From Rhodopseudomonas pseudopalustris (GTDB lineage: Bacteria; Pseudomonadota; Alphaproteobacteria; Rhizobiales; Xanthobacteraceae), in the NCBI RefSeq assembly GCF_900110435.1, contig NZ_FODT01000004.1, positions 186,001-250,000 of the forward strand: a stretch of DNA of 64,000 bases, given 5' to 3'. The notes beneath the pieces were generated by a model. It did not search any database and was not told the origin of the DNA. It saw nothing but the letters and a program-made list of their open reading frames with translations. Position numbers and translations under genes: made by a program. The stretch's first letter is position 1. Each line of letters begins with the position of its first letter. This document shows positions 45,932 to 55,449 of this stretch, one piece after another.

Positions 45932-46423
45932 TCAGCCGCGCGGCGGCAGACGCTCGATTCCGTCGGTGGAAAGCGCCGCCAGAGCCAGTTTCAACGATTT
46001 TCCAGCGACCATTCCGTCCGGCCGAATTTCGACCAGCGGCGCCAGCACGAAGGCGCGCTCGAACAATCGCGGATGCGGCAGCGTCAGGTCGGGGCGCTCG
46101 ATCGCCGCGTCGGCGTAGGCGAGCAGGTCGAGATCGAGCGTGCGCGGCCCCCAGCGCCGCTCGTGGGCGCGGTCGCGGCCGAACCGCTTCTCGATCTTGT
46201 GCAGGGTGTACAGCAGCGCCATCGGATCGAGCGCGGTGTCGATCGCGATGCAGGCGTTGACGAAGCGGTCCTGTTGCTCGTCGCCCCAGGGCGGGGTCGC
46301 ATAGTCCGAGGAGCGCGCCAGCAACTCGCCTTGGGTCATGCCGCAGATGTTGGCAATCGCCTTTTCGAAGGTCGCGCGAACATCACCGACATTGCCGCCG
46401 AGTGCGATCAGCGCCTCAGCCAT
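45932..46423 (-). CDS. folK: 2-amino-4-hydroxy-6-hydroxymethyldihydropteridine pyrophosphokinase
   Basis: A 163-residue HPPK that transfers pyrophosphate from ATP to 6-hydroxymethyl-7,8-dihydropterin in folate synthesis. Family landmarks: ALIALGGNVGD at the start, the FVNACIAIDT strand, and the signature RRWGPRTLDLDLL carrying the metal-binding aspartates, followed by LPHPRLFERAFVLAPL. It is last in the folP-folB-folK operon, and its start overlaps the folB stop by 8 bp. It is separated from mutA by 123 bp. Confidence 0.95.
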   Translation of the reverse strand: MAEALIALGGNVGDVRATFEKAIANICGMTQGELLARSSDYATPPWGDEQQDRFVNACIAIDTALDPMALLYTLHKIEKRFGRDRAHERRWGPRTLDLDLLAYADAAIERPDLTLPHPRLFERAFVLAPLVEIRPDGMVAGKSLKLALAALSTDGIERLPPRG

Positions 46424-46793
46424 GCGAAGGCTGCCGCTGCCGCGTGATGATCACGCCGACGTCGTCGAAGATCGCCGCGATCGGCGCGTGCGGCTTGTGC
46501 ACGGTGATCTTCACCGCGGTGATCTTGTCGAACGCCGACAGGATCGCGTCGGCGACCGCACCGGCGGCGCGTTCGAGTAGTTTGTAGTTGGTGTCCTTGA
46601 AGGCCGCGGTGGCGCAGGCCACCACGTTGGAATAGGACACGGTGTCGGACAGGCGATCGGTGCGCGAGGATTCGGTGAGGTCGGCGGTCAGCGCGAGGTC
46701 GATCACGAAGCGCTGGCCGACTTCGGTCTCGTGATCCATCACGCCGTGCCGCGCATGCAGCACCAGGCCGGTGATGAAGATGGTGTCGTTCAT
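46416..46793 (-). CDS. folB: Dihydroneopterin aldolase
   Basis: A 125-residue protein of the tunnelling FolB fold that cleaves dihydroneopterin to hydroxymethyl-dihydropterin and glycolaldehyde. It has NDTIFITGLVLHARHGVMDHE at the start, with the pterin-binding and catalytic residues in the HARHGVMDHE region (Glu22 at its end), and VKITVHKPHAPI near the C-terminus (Lys of the active site). The ATG overlaps the folP stop by 4 bp, and the stop overlaps folK by 8 bp, so all three are a tight operon producing successive folate enzymes. Confidence 0.94.
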   Translation of the reverse strand: MNDTIFITGLVLHARHGVMDHETEVGQRFVIDLALTADLTESSRTDRLSDTVSYSNVVACATAAFKDTNYKLLERAAGAVADAILSAFDKITAVKITVHKPHAPIAAIFDDVGVIITRQRQPSHG

Positions 46794-47659
46794 CGGTTGT
46801 CCTCGATGCTGGTCGTGATGGCGTGGGCGACTTGCAGCGCCTGCGCGGTTTCGGCGACGTCGTGGGCGCGGATGATCCGCGCGCCGTTGTGCACGGCGAT
46901 CAGATGCGCGGCGATCGAACCGCCGATTCTTTCTTTGGGCTCGGACGGCGACACCGTGCTGATGAAGCGCTTTCGTGAAGCGCCGACCAGAACAGGCAGC
47001 CCGAAATGCGCGAAGGCGTCGAGCCGCGCCAGCGTGATCATGCTCTGCTGCGGCGTCTTGCCGAAGCCGATGCCGGGATCGAGCAGGATGTTGGCCTCGG
47101 CGATGCCGGCGCGGGCGGCGATCGCCAGCGAGCGCTCGAAGAAGGCGTTGATATCAGCGACGATGTCGATCGCAGGATCCGCGTCGTCGCGATTATGCAT
47201 CACGATCACCGGCGCGCCGCGCGCGGCGACGACATCGGCCATCCCGGGATCGCGCTGCAGGCCCCAGACGTCGTTGGCGATCGACGCACCATTGTCGAGC
47301 GCCCACGCCGCCACCTCGGCCTTCATGCTGTCGATCGACACCGGCGTGCCGAGCGCCGCGACCGCCGCCAGCACCGGACGGAGGCGCTGCAATTCCTGCG
47401 CGGCCGACACCGGCGTCGAGCCGTAGGGCCGGGTGGATTCCGCGCCGATATCGATGATGTCGGCGCCGTCCGCGATCATCCGCGCCGCATGCTCGCGCGC
47501 CCGCTCCGGGCTGAGAAAGTCGCCGCCGTCGGAGAAGGAATCAGGGGTGACGTTGAGAATGCCCATCACCGCCGGCACCGGGCGCGCGAGCAACGCCCGC
47601 AACGCGGCGGCGCCGCCGGTCGCGGTGGGAGGCGCTGGAGTTTGCTGCGCTGCGCTCAT
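46790..47659 (-). CDS. folP: Dihydropteroate synthase
   Basis: A 289-residue TIM barrel joining p-aminobenzoate to hydroxymethyl-dihydropterin pyrophosphate. Sulfonamides target this step. Signatures: MGILNVTPDSFSDGG (pterin/pyrophosphate loop), ADIIDIGAESTRPY, NILLDPGIGFGKT and GASRKRFI. A Pro/Ala-rich N-terminal extension (QQTPAPPTATGGAAAL) precedes the barrel. ATG 47659 is preferred; the frame remains open to 47968 but without family features. It is the first gene of folP-folB-folK. Confidence 0.94.
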   Translation of the reverse strand: MSAAQQTPAPPTATGGAAALRALLARPVPAVMGILNVTPDSFSDGGDFLSPERAREHAARMIADGADIIDIGAESTRPYGSTPVSAAQELQRLRPVLAAVAALGTPVSIDSMKAEVAAWALDNGASIANDVWGLQRDPGMADVVAARGAPVIVMHNRDDADPAIDIVADINAFFERSLAIAARAGIAEANILLDPGIGFGKTPQQSMITLARLDAFAHFGLPVLVGASRKRFISTVSPSEPKERIGGSIAAHLIAVHNGARIIRAHDVAETAQALQVAHAITTSIEDNR

Positions 47660-48165
47660 GGCAAGCGCTTTGCGCGGGAAGCGGCGGGCTGTCAAGCGGG
47701 GGTGGGGAGGAAGGCTGTGGTCGAGGCAATTCGTGTTGGAACTATCGCGGCCAGCGTTGGGCTCACGAAGCGCTCTAGTCTGTTGAGGCTTGATAGCTGA
47801 CGCGTCATTGCAGGGGATGGCGCCACTTTGGGGCAGGAGGACGCTACTAGGTGGAATGGCGCATGGTCTATCATCGGATGCGATGGAAGCATGGCTTGTG
47901 CGGCGCGCCATTTTCCCCTTTGCCGCGATGAATTTGTCGGTGTTGACGCTCGCGATTCCCCGGGCCACGATAGCTCCCGCCTCTGATGGTCGAAATGGTG
48001 CGCTCCGAGTTTTTGGCGGCCTTACTAATCATCAGTAAGAGGGCGAATAAATTGACGTTTGACCAGCGCCAAGATTCAATAGCTGGCTGTTTTCATGCAG
48101 GTTGATCTGCAATCGTGCTTGAGCCTTGATCTATACGTACGGTTTTTGATGAGAAAGAGATTGCC
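47660..48165. other. 506-bp intergenic region at the edge of an A+T-rich island
   Basis: The base composition shifts here from high GC to visibly A+T-richer sequence, which continues to about 50150. No repeats, tRNA or integrase remnant were found. The right part, with AAAGAGATTGCC just before the next ATG, contains a plausible ribosome site for the 48166 gene. Confidence 0.5.
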
Positions 48166-48588
48166 ATGCGTCCGAGTATTGATGCGCTTCGCTTCGCTGT
48201 TGCAACGCCGATCATCGCGGCTCATCTTCTTTCCTTTTATCTAATACTGAGTTCCTCAAATGTGGCAACTCTTCAAGAGAGGGTCGATGTGTCGCTCATC
48301 ATCGGGCCAATATTCGCTGTCTACGTGGCTGCTATTGTCCGAAAAATCAGCTCACTGATGACACAGAATTGGGATGCAACGCCTGTGCATCCTTTGTTTG
48401 CAGTCCTCGCGATCGTGGTTGCAACCATATTCGCAGTATCTGTTCCAGCGACGCTATTGAGCTTTATTCATCAAGGCATAGCTACGACTCAGGATTTGAA
48501 GACGACGTTGGGCATACTCGAGACGGCTCTCGGTCTGTATACTGGAAGCTTAATCGAAAGCCTGTTTGGTTCTCACCCGAAGGACTAA
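48166..48588 (+). CDS. Small polytopic membrane protein, unrecognised
   Basis: A 140-residue protein with three or four hydrophobic helices: AVATPIIAAHLLSFYLIL, SLIIGPIFAVYVAAIV, FAVLAIVVATIFAVSVPA, and a weaker C-terminal helix (TLGILETALGLYTGSLI). A loop contains SSLMTQNWDATPVHPL. Codon use and base composition are A+T-richer than neighbouring genes, which suggests acquisition by transfer. It ends 4 bp before a second unrecognised gene, so the two probably form an operon. I do not recognise a family. Confidence 0.65.
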   Translation: MRPSIDALRFAVATPIIAAHLLSFYLILSSSNVATLQERVDVSLIIGPIFAVYVAAIVRKISSLMTQNWDATPVHPLFAVLAIVVATIFAVSVPATLLSFIHQGIATTQDLKTTLGILETALGLYTGSLIESLFGSHPKD

Positions 48589-48592
48589 GCAA

Positions 48593-49954
48593 ATGATGTT
48601 GTCCAGTGGATGTTTTTTCCGAGGCGGCGTGCGCGGATATCTTATTCTATTCGTTGTCGTGATTGCTGACTTGATGTCCGGTCTGCTGCCGGCTTGGTCG
48701 TTGGAGGTCTCCTATTTCCGAACCGACATCTCTTCATCTGTGCACCCGCTGGAAGGTGAATTGTGGCGCGGCTACGCGCGTTTGCAGTTTTCAAGTTCCG
48801 GTGAGATTGTCGAGGGGCATCTGTGTCTCAAAGGGAGGCGGCAGCCTTTGGTAATAGCCGGCCATAAGGGCCTGGGCGGAAGTATTTACATGCGATTGAA
48901 TGGCCTCGAAGATCTCGGCGTCGGAGCTGGGCTGCTTGAATTCAAAAAGACCTCCGATGTTGCAACCGAGTTTGATTCGACTCACTGGAGTTTTTCTCCG
49001 CCGGAACGAAAGGAAGATAATGATGGCGCATCAAAGCAGCCGTCACCCGAGGTTTATTCAATAGACCTTTCAGAGATTCCAGCAGCGGAAGCGGAAAAAG
49101 TTGCTAAAACAACGAGGCGTCAAAGAAGGCTTGCAGCTATGTCTCTCGCCCACGCCTTCCGCGAGGAACTGAGGCGTCCCACGCGATCTGGTGGAGATGG
49201 CGGTATTGATCCCGGTAAAGTCAAGGTGCGCGTCAATTCATCGAAAGTCAGCGACCTCAATAGATTCCTGCGAATCATTAGTGCGAGACCAGTGCTAGAC
49301 GACATCGCGGCTAATCGCTGCGGAGTCCCAATTCTCGACGAAGAAATTGATGTCGTGCCGTTGCTCGAGAGCTGGTCAGCAGCGAAGATTGCGTCAAGCG
49401 GCCTGGTCATATCCGCTGATGTCGTCGTACTTCCTGCTGGTCCCGGCGCGCTTGCACTCACGACGAGCTCAAAGAATTTCATGCAGGTGGTTTCTCACGA
49501 TAGGCGGAGCGTCGACGTTCGCGACGCCCAGCTATCGCGTGAATTTCAGAGGCTGATGCTCTCTTTCGCAGGGCGTCGGCGGCCGAATTTCGAAGCGTCG
49601 GGCAGCGTTCAAAGGCTGATCGATAATACGCCATTCTTCTACCGCTTCGAAATCAAAGGCCTCGCACTAGCGCGCTGTGATCCAAATCGCTGGGAAAAAA
49701 TAGTTATGCAATTTCTCCTGCACAGGAGTCTGACTAGCGATGATGCCGTCGGCATCGTGCTGCAAATTCAGGAGGGTTTCTTCGCAATGAGTCCGCCTAG
49801 CCAACCTCCCGCAGATACTCGCTACCTCGAAAATCGCATTCCTGACGGCGATCTGGAAAATTTGCAGCAAAGGATGGCCGGATACTTAATCGATCGTGGT
49901 TTTTCTGACGAGTCCCCCGGAGTTGCTTCCCAAGGCAATCCAGCATGCAAATGA
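48593..49954 (+). CDS. Unrecognised secreted or membrane-anchored protein
   Basis: A 453-residue protein with an N-terminal hydrophobic segment (GYLILFVVVIADLMSGLL) that may be a signal peptide or anchor, cut near AWSLE. The mature start reads EVSYFRTDISSSVHPLEGELWRGYARL, predicted beta-rich. The middle is acidic to mixed and includes RRQRRLAAMSLAHAFREELRR. The last third contains a helix-rich segment with FEIKGLALARCDPNRWEKI. No motif was recognised. It is A+T-rich with atypical codon use and is coupled to the small membrane gene before it. ATG 48593 is favoured over the in-frame upstream codon at 48566, which overlaps the previous gene. Confidence 0.65.
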   Translation: MMLSSGCFFRGGVRGYLILFVVVIADLMSGLLPAWSLEVSYFRTDISSSVHPLEGELWRGYARLQFSSSGEIVEGHLCLKGRRQPLVIAGHKGLGGSIYMRLNGLEDLGVGAGLLEFKKTSDVATEFDSTHWSFSPPERKEDNDGASKQPSPEVYSIDLSEIPAAEAEKVAKTTRRQRRLAAMSLAHAFREELRRPTRSGGDGGIDPGKVKVRVNSSKVSDLNRFLRIISARPVLDDIAANRCGVPILDEEIDVVPLLESWSAAKIASSGLVISADVVVLPAGPGALALTTSSKNFMQVVSHDRRSVDVRDAQLSREFQRLMLSFAGRRRPNFEASGSVQRLIDNTPFFYRFEIKGLALARCDPNRWEKIVMQFLLHRSLTSDDAVGIVLQIQEGFFAMSPPSQPPADTRYLENRIPDGDLENLQQRMAGYLIDRGFSDESPGVASQGNPACK

Positions 49955-50215
49955 ACAGACATTCTCGACGCAGAGTAGGTGTTCGATTCATAGAGCAGAG
50001 GCTTTGACAATGTTGAGTGGAAACCAGGCGGCGTCGAAACGGTCGGTGCTTGCAATTCGGGTGTTGGTGGTCAAGGTCGCTAATCAGCAATAAATGACAC
50101 TGTGTCTTGCTTCATTCCGCTCCGCGAGTCTTGAAAGAGGCGCATGTGGGCTTCGTTAACCGCGCCCCCCAAACGGGCGATGATCGCAGGACGTCAAGCC
50201 TCACGCCGTCCCCCC

Positions 50216-50623
50216 TCAATAACTAATCTTCAGCGGCAGCTTCCGCGCCTCCTCAATGAGCTGCCCGACTTCCTTTTCGGACGGCAGCGCGCGGACGAGT
50301 TTGCGCTTGAGGTTGGCTTCTTTCATGTTCTGCGCCAGCCGCGCCGGGTTGCGGTGGGTGAATTCGCGCAGGGTGGAGACGCCGGCGGCGCGCAGCAGTT
50401 CGGTCTTGGCCTTGCCCATGCCGGGGATGCGCATGCAGTCGGCGATGTTGGCCCATTCCAGCAGCTGCTGTTCGGTGAGGCCGGTCTTGGTGGCGAGCGC
50501 CTTGCGGCCGCGCATGGTGCGGGCGGCTTCGAGCAGGGCTTCGGTGGTGCGGATGCCGATGGATTTCAGTTTGGCGGCTGCCGCTGCGGTCATGCCGTCA
50601 ATCTGGGAGATGGGGTATGTCAT
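50216..50623 (-). CDS. DUF4332 helix-hairpin-helix protein
   Basis: A 135-residue protein with two tandem helix-hairpin-helix-like units of the DUF4332 type: ISQIDGMTAAAAAKLKSIGI, then ADCMRIPGMGKAKTELLRAAGV. Such units usually contact DNA or mediate protein contacts in a sequence-independent manner. The C-terminal basic tail (NLKRKLVRALPSEKEVGQL) is consistent with nucleic acid binding. The start is 19 bp after the stop of the next gene upstream, so the two share an operon. Function is not established. Confidence 0.82.
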   Translation of the reverse strand: MTYPISQIDGMTAAAAAKLKSIGIRTTEALLEAARTMRGRKALATKTGLTEQQLLEWANIADCMRIPGMGKAKTELLRAAGVSTLREFTHRNPARLAQNMKEANLKRKLVRALPSEKEVGQLIEEARKLPLKISY

Positions 50624-50642
50624 TTTACTCAGAACTGAAGTG

Positions 50643-51026
50643 TCACGTGAATTGGCGAAGGCCCGGCGTCTCGGCGATGATCGTCTTCATCCGATCCGGG
50701 CCGATCTTTTCGCGGCCGATGTGGAACAGCTCGTGCGCGAGCTTCTGGATGTCGGCCATACCGAGGCCGAGCCCCATCAGCCGTGCGCCCATCGCCATCA
50801 CGCCGCCGCCCATCAGACTCGAGCCCATCAGCCGGCTGAGCCCGCCGCGCGATTCATTTGCGGATTCGATCGCGGCTTCGGCGCCCGGGATGGTGTCGAT
50901 CAGGGCCTGAACGGGTTCTTGCGGACCCTCGTTGCGGAGAAAGCCGAGGATGATGCCGACGCTTTTGCCAGCAACGGCTTTGTCCAGGCCGGCCTTGTCG
51001 GCCAGCCGTTCAATCAACTCGTCCAT
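50643..51026 (-). CDS. DUF2267/DUF2780-like small helical protein
   Basis: A 127-residue protein. It begins MDELIERLADKAGLDKAVAGKSV, a helical repeat pattern shared by small proteins assigned to DUF2267 or DUF2780. A Gly/Met-rich middle (SSLMGGGVMAMGARLMGLGLGM) may be membrane-active or flexible. It ends with an amphipathic helix region (RMKTIIAETPGLRQF). The ATG at 51026 is chosen, as the open frame to 51164 has no family features; a G-rich site precedes it. Function is unknown. It is followed by the DUF4332 gene in the same direction. Confidence 0.72.
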   Translation of the reverse strand: MDELIERLADKAGLDKAVAGKSVGIILGFLRNEGPQEPVQALIDTIPGAEAAIESANESRGGLSRLMGSSLMGGGVMAMGARLMGLGLGMADIQKLAHELFHIGREKIGPDRMKTIIAETPGLRQFT

Positions 51027-51340
51027 TACGCCCCCACCGCCGGTTGTCTGCCGGATTGTACTTGTCTCATTATCCTGATCTTCCACGTTCCGAAACACAA
51101 GCAACGCGCGCACGCGAAGCCGCTGTTCCGCCAGATTCGATTCGCGAGTGTTGCAACATTGCAAGAGCGTTCTGGCCCGGGCAGCTCTACCAAGAGATTA
51201 AGACGGCGAATTTCGCGCCGCCGATACGTCGGATTGCGGCGGCGCCGAATGATCGTTGAACAGTTTTCATCGATATGCAGGATATGCGAAGCAGGAGCCG
51301 CTGACGGCTCGATTGTTTCTGCGCGCGGGGAAACGGCACG
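51027..51340. other. 314-bp divergent promoter region
   Basis: The region separates the DUF2267-like gene (leftward) from the HerA-like ATPase (rightward). It should contain both promoters. I found no strong palindrome, repeat or consensus box. Confidence 0.5.
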
Positions 51341-52951
51341 ATGACGGCGAGCGAAACCGGCCACGACGATATCGATGGCAAGATCTTCATCGGCAAGGGC
51401 GAGCAGCCGGCATGGCTCACGCTCGGCCTCGCCAATCGCCACGGCCTCGTCACCGGCGCCACCGGCACCGGCAAGACAGTGTCGCTGCAGGTGATGGCCG
51501 AAGGCTTTGCGCGCGCCGGCGTGCCGGTGTTCGCCGCCGACATCAAGGGTGATCTCTCGGGCATCGCCGAAACCGGCGAGGCGAAAGATTTCATCCTCAA
51601 GCGCGCGAAGGAGATGGGTCTGGCTTTTCAGCCTGATCAGTTCAGCACAGTGTTCTGGGACGTGTTCGGCGAGCAGGGCCATCCGGTGCGGGCCACTGTC
51701 TCGGAGATGGGACCGCTGCTGCTGTCGCGAATGCTCGATCTCAACGACGTGCAGGAAGGCGTGCTCAACGTCGCGTTCCGTGTCGCCGACGACATGGGCT
51801 TGCCGCTGGTGGATATGAAAGATCTGCGCGCGATGCTCGATGCGATCGCGCCGATCGCCGCGAAGGTCGCCGAGAACGGCGACGTCAACGCCGACATCAG
51901 GCAGGCGGCGCAGGCGCTCGGCAACGTCACCAAGCAGACCGTCGGCACCATTCAGCGTCAGTTGCTCGTGCTGGAGAATCAGGGCGGCGAAAGTTTCTTC
52001 GGCGAGCCCGCATTGCAGTTGAAGGATTTCATCCGCACCGACAATCAGGGCCGCGGTCTCGTCAACATCCTGGTCGCAGACAAGTTGATGACCAATCCCA
52101 GGTTGTATGCGACCTTCCTGCTGTGGATGTTGGCGGAGCTGTTCGAGGAGTTGCCCGAAGTCGGCGATCCGGACAAGCCGAAGCTGGTGTTCTTTTTCGA
52201 CGAGGCGCATCTGTTGTTCAACGATGCTCCGAAGCCGTTGATGGACAAGATCGAGCAGGTGGTGCGGCTGATCCGCTCCAAGGGCGTCGGCGTCTACTTC
52301 GTCACGCAGAACCCGATCGACGTGCCGGATCGCGTGCTGGCGCAACTCGGCAACCGGGTGCAGCACGCGTTGCGCGCATTCACCCCGCGCGACCAGAAGG
52401 CGGTCGCGGCGGCGGCGACCACGTTCCGACCCAATCCCAAGCTCGACACCACCAAGGCGATCACCGAACTCGGCAAGGGCGAGGCGCTCGTATCGTTCCT
52501 CGAAGGCAACGGCACGCCGGCGATGGTCGAGCGCGTGATGATCCGACCGCCTGCGGCCCGTATCGGGCCGATCACGCCGGAGGAGCGCAAGGCGATCATC
52601 GCCGCGAGCCCGGTGAGGGGAAAGTACGACACCGCAATCGATTCCGAATCCGCCTATGAGAAGTTGCGCGATCGCATTGAGAACAAGAATGCGGGCGCCG
52701 AAGGCGCGCCGGCCGAAGGCGGCATTCTCGGCCAGCTCGGCAGCATCGTCTCGACCGTGTTCGGCACCAGCGCGCCGCGCGGCAAGCTCACCACCGGGCA
52801 GGTGGTGGCGCGCAATGTCGCGCGCAGCGTCACCAACACGGTGATCGGCGGCATCGCCGCCGATCTCGGCAAGCGCGTCGGCGGTTCGCTCGGCGGATCG
52901 GTCGGGCGCTCGATCGTCCGCGGTACGCTCGGCAGTCTGCTGCGCCGCTGA
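51341..52951 (+). CDS. HerA-like ATPase (DUF853, YjgR family)
   Basis: A 536-residue P-loop ATPase of the HerA/FtsK superfamily, DUF853 branch. Walker A is GATGTGKT (residues 39-46), Walker B is [13 protein letters not shown], and the sensor motif is [13 protein letters not shown] with a following arginine ([20 protein letters not shown]). E. coli YjgR is the best known relative, and its function is not established. The C-terminus is a Gly/Ala-rich glycine zipper ([20 protein letters not shown]), which could associate with a membrane or oligomerise. It precedes the M20 peptidase gene by 22 bp in the same direction. Confidence 0.9.
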   Translation: MTASETGHDDIDGKIFIGKGEQPAWLTLGLANRHGLVTGATGTGKTVSLQVMAEGFARAGVPVFAADIKGDLSGIAETGEAKDFILKRAKEMGLAFQPDQFSTVFWDVFGEQGHPVRATVSEMGPLLLSRMLDLNDVQEGVLNVAFRVADDMGLPLVDMKDLRAMLDAIAPIAAKVAENGDVNADIRQAAQALGNVTKQTVGTIQRQLLVLENQGGESFFGEPALQLKDFIRTDNQGRGLVNILVADKLMTNPRLYATFLLWMLAELFEELPEVGDPDKPKLVFFFDEAHLLFNDAPKPLMDKIEQVVRLIRSKGVGVYFVTQNPIDVPDRVLAQLGNRVQHALRAFTPRDQKAVAAAATTFRPNPKLDTTKAITELGKGEALVSFLEGNGTPAMVERVMIRPPAARIGPITPEERKAIIAASPVRGKYDTAIDSESAYEKLRDRIENKNAGAEGAPAEGGILGQLGSIVSTVFGTSAPRGKLTTGQVVARNVARSVTNTVIGGIAADLGKRVGGSLGGSVGRSIVRGTLGSLLRR

Positions 52952-52973
52952 TCTCATTCACAAGGAAACTGCA

Positions 52974-54380
52974 ATGCCCGCCACTTCGCAGCTACAAGCG
53001 GTGCTCGATCGCGCCGACGCCGATTTTGATCACGCGCTGGAGCGGCTGTTCGCGCTGCTGCGGATCAAGTCGATCTCCGCCGATCCGGCGTTCGCCGCCG
53101 ACTGCAAGGCGGCCGCTACGCATCTGGCTGCCGACCTCGCCTCGATCGGCTTCGACGCCGAAGTGAAGCCGACCGCGGGCCATCCGGCGATCGTCGCCAA
53201 GGCCAAGGGCAATACCGGGAAGCGGCCACATGCGTTGTTCTACGGCCACTACGACGTGCAGCCGGTCGATCCGCTCGCGCTGTGGCATCGTCCGCCGTTC
53301 GAGCCGGTGGTGACCGATCACGCCGACGGTCGCAAGATCATCGTCGCGCGCGGCGCGCAGGACGACAAAGGCCAGCTTTCCACCTTCGTCGAGGCCTGCC
53401 GGGCGTGGAAGAGCGTCACCGGCGAACTGCCGATCGACCTCACCATCGTCATCGAAGGCGAGGAGGAGGTCGGCTCGAAGAACTTCGTGCCGTTCCTCGA
53501 GACCAACAAGCAGGACCTCGCCGCCGACTTCGCGCTGGTGTGCGACACCGGCATGTGGGACCCGTCGACGCCGGCGATCACCACCTCGCTGCGCGGGCTC
53601 GTCTACGAGGAAGTGAAGATCAAAGCCGCCAACCGCGATCTGCACTCCGGCGTCTATGGTGGCGGCGCGCAAAATCCGATCCGCGTGCTGACGCGGATTC
53701 TCGGCGGGTTGCATGATGAGCACGGCCGCATCACCATTCCCGGCTTCTACGACGGCGTAAAGGATCTGCCCCCGGATATTCTGGCGCAGTGGAAGGGCCT
53801 CAACCTCACCGCCGAGAGCTTCCTGAAGCCGATCGGCCTGTCGCTTCCGGCGGGCGAGGACGATCGGCTGTTGATCGAACAGATTTCATCGCGACCGACC
53901 TGCGATATCAACGGCATCGTCGGCGGCTACACCGGCGAAGGCTCGAAGACGGTGATCGCGGCGGAGGCCTCCGCAAAGGTGTCGTTCCGGATCGTCGAGG
54001 GCCAGGACCCGAAGAAGATCCGCGACGCCTTCCGCGCGTTCGTCACGGCGCGGCTGCCGGGCGACTGCCGCGCCGAGTTTCTCGATCACTCCAACGCCCC
54101 CGCGATCGCGCTCGACTGGAATATGAAGCCGCTGGCGGCGGCAAAGCGCGCGCTGACGGAGGAGTGGGGTAAGGACGCGCTGCTGATCGGCTCCGGCGCC
54201 TCGATTCCGATCGTCGCCGATTTCAAGCGCACGCTCGGCATCGACAGCGTATTGATCGGCTTCGGCCTCGACGACGACAACATCCATTCGCCGAACGAGA
54301 AGTACGACCTGCGCAGCTTCCAGAAGGGCATCCGTTCCTGGGTGCGGATTCTGGCGGCGCTGGCGGAGAGGGCGAAGTAG
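52974..54380 (+). CDS. M20 family dipeptidase/carboxypeptidase
   Basis: A 468-residue di-zinc peptidase of the M20 family. Metal ligand motifs: FYGHYDVQPVDP (His/Asp), ARGAQDDKGQ (Asp), and IEGEEEVGSKN (catalytic Glu and metal Glu). The DTGMWDPSTPAI and DLHSGVYGG segments continue the pattern, and IHSPNEKYDLRSF supplies the last His. The nearest relatives act on dipeptides or on N-acyl amino acids; the substrate is not predictable. The gene is 22 bp after the HerA-like gene. Confidence 0.92.
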   Translation: MPATSQLQAVLDRADADFDHALERLFALLRIKSISADPAFAADCKAAATHLAADLASIGFDAEVKPTAGHPAIVAKAKGNTGKRPHALFYGHYDVQPVDPLALWHRPPFEPVVTDHADGRKIIVARGAQDDKGQLSTFVEACRAWKSVTGELPIDLTIVIEGEEEVGSKNFVPFLETNKQDLAADFALVCDTGMWDPSTPAITTSLRGLVYEEVKIKAANRDLHSGVYGGGAQNPIRVLTRILGGLHDEHGRITIPGFYDGVKDLPPDILAQWKGLNLTAESFLKPIGLSLPAGEDDRLLIEQISSRPTCDINGIVGGYTGEGSKTVIAAEASAKVSFRIVEGQDPKKIRDAFRAFVTARLPGDCRAEFLDHSNAPAIALDWNMKPLAAAKRALTEEWGKDALLIGSGASIPIVADFKRTLGIDSVLIGFGLDDDNIHSPNEKYDLRSFQKGIRSWVRILAALAERAK

Positions 54381-54471
54381 CAGGATAACGGTCCAGCAAA
54401 GCGAGGCGGGAGCGAAGTAATAAGTTTTGTCCTGCACTGACACCATTCTCGCCGCTGACTTCGGTGGTTAT

Positions 54472-54510
54472 GGATTCCGGGTTCGCGCTTCGCGCGCCCC
54501 GGAATGACGA
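54472..54510. repeat. Palindromic repeat, family C copy 2 (short)
   Basis: GGATTCCGGGTTCGCGCTTC followed by GCGCGCCCCGGAATGACGA matches the right half of the 8630-8731 element. It appears to be a truncated copy, and it lies in the gap between the M20 peptidase and aldolase genes. Confidence 0.6.
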
Positions 54511-54584
54511 ACGAGAGGGCGTTGTCGCCGCAGCGCCCCGAACTGAGCGCCGAAGAACGGCGACCCACGCATCGCCCCACGCAA

Positions 54585-54612
54585 AAACGCCGCCCGGAAT
54601 TGGGCGGCGTTT
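54585..54612 (-). terminator. Intrinsic terminator for the class II aldolase gene
   Basis: AAACGCCGCCC (54585-54595) and GGGCGGCGTTT (54602-54612) form a perfect 11-bp stem with a 6-nt loop. On the minus strand the stem is followed by a T-run (TTTTT), typical of a rho-independent terminator. It sits about 57 bp after the end of the class II aldolase gene. Confidence 0.75.
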
Positions 54613-54669
54613 GGATTCAGATCGCGTAGAGGGTGTGTGGCTGAAGACTACATCAATTCCGTCGCGGTT

Positions 54670-55449
54670 TCAATTGCGGTAGCTCGGATCCATCCGGTCG
54701 AGCTTGCGCAGCAGCGGCGGCCAGACCAGTTTGGTGGAACGCAGTTCCATCGCGTCCTGGTTGGCGATCAGCGTGTGGTTTTTGTCGATCACCACGTTCT
54801 CGATCGGGTAGGCGGTCGGGCCGAGCATCTTCGTACGAACCTGCATCGTGCAGGAACGCTCCAGATGATACATCCGCTCGAAGGCGGAGGCGACCGAACG
54901 GCCCACCGTCAGCGTGCCATGATTGCGCAGCAGCATGTGGTTCTTGTTGCCGAGATCGCGCTGCAGCCGCGGCCGCTCGTCGTGATCCAGCGCGACGCCC
55001 TCATAGTCGTGATAGGCGAGGTCGCCGGTGACGAAATGCGCGGTCTGGTTCGTCGGCAGCAGGCCTTCCATGCAACTCGCCACCGCGGTGCCGTCGGGCG
55101 TGTGCAGATGCATGACGCAGCCGGCGTCCTCGCGGACCTCGTGGATCGCCGAGTGGATGGTGAAGCCGGCCGGGTTGATCTTGTACTGGCTCTGGGTGAG
55201 CTGATTGCCGTCGAGGTCGACCTTGACCAGGCTGGACGCGGTGATCTCGTCGAACATCAGGCCGTAGGGATTGATCAGGAAGTGATGCTCAGGCCCGGGC
55301 ACGCGTGCCGAAATGTGAGTGTCGACCAGATCGTCCCAGCCGTAATAGGCGACCAGGCGATAGCAGGCGGCAAGGTTGACCCGCTGCTCCCACTCGGCCT
55401 CCGTCATATCCGAGGGCGCATCTCTCAGGCGTGCTTCGGCTGGCGACAT
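54670..55449 (-). CDS. Class II aldolase/adducin family protein
   Basis: A 259-residue class II aldolase/adducin domain protein. Zinc-binding histidines are recognisable: HLHT in VMHLHTPDGTAVA, and RNHG in MLLRNHGTLTVGR. The N-terminal part has YRLVAYYGWDDLVDTHISARVPG, typical of members without sugar specificity. These proteins cleave or isomerise small sugar phosphates in some branches, but many have unknown substrates. The gene has its own terminator and stands alone. Tetramer formation is the family norm. Confidence 0.88.
   Translation of the reverse strand: MSPAEARLRDAPSDMTEAEWEQRVNLAACYRLVAYYGWDDLVDTHISARVPGPEHHFLINPYGLMFDEITASSLVKVDLDGNQLTQSQYKINPAGFTIHSAIHEVREDAGCVMHLHTPDGTAVASCMEGLLPTNQTAHFVTGDLAYHDYEGVALDHDERPRLQRDLGNKNHMLLRNHGTLTVGRSVASAFERMYHLERSCTMQVRTKMLGPTAYPIENVVIDKNHTLIANQDAMELRSTKLVWPPLLRKLDRMDPSYRN

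Noticed and set aside
51026-52957. A 643-codon reverse frame opposite the HerA-like ATPase
   Set aside because: No motif, and the opposite strand carries an intact P-loop ATPase. The only real gene on the minus strand here ends its coding part at 51026.
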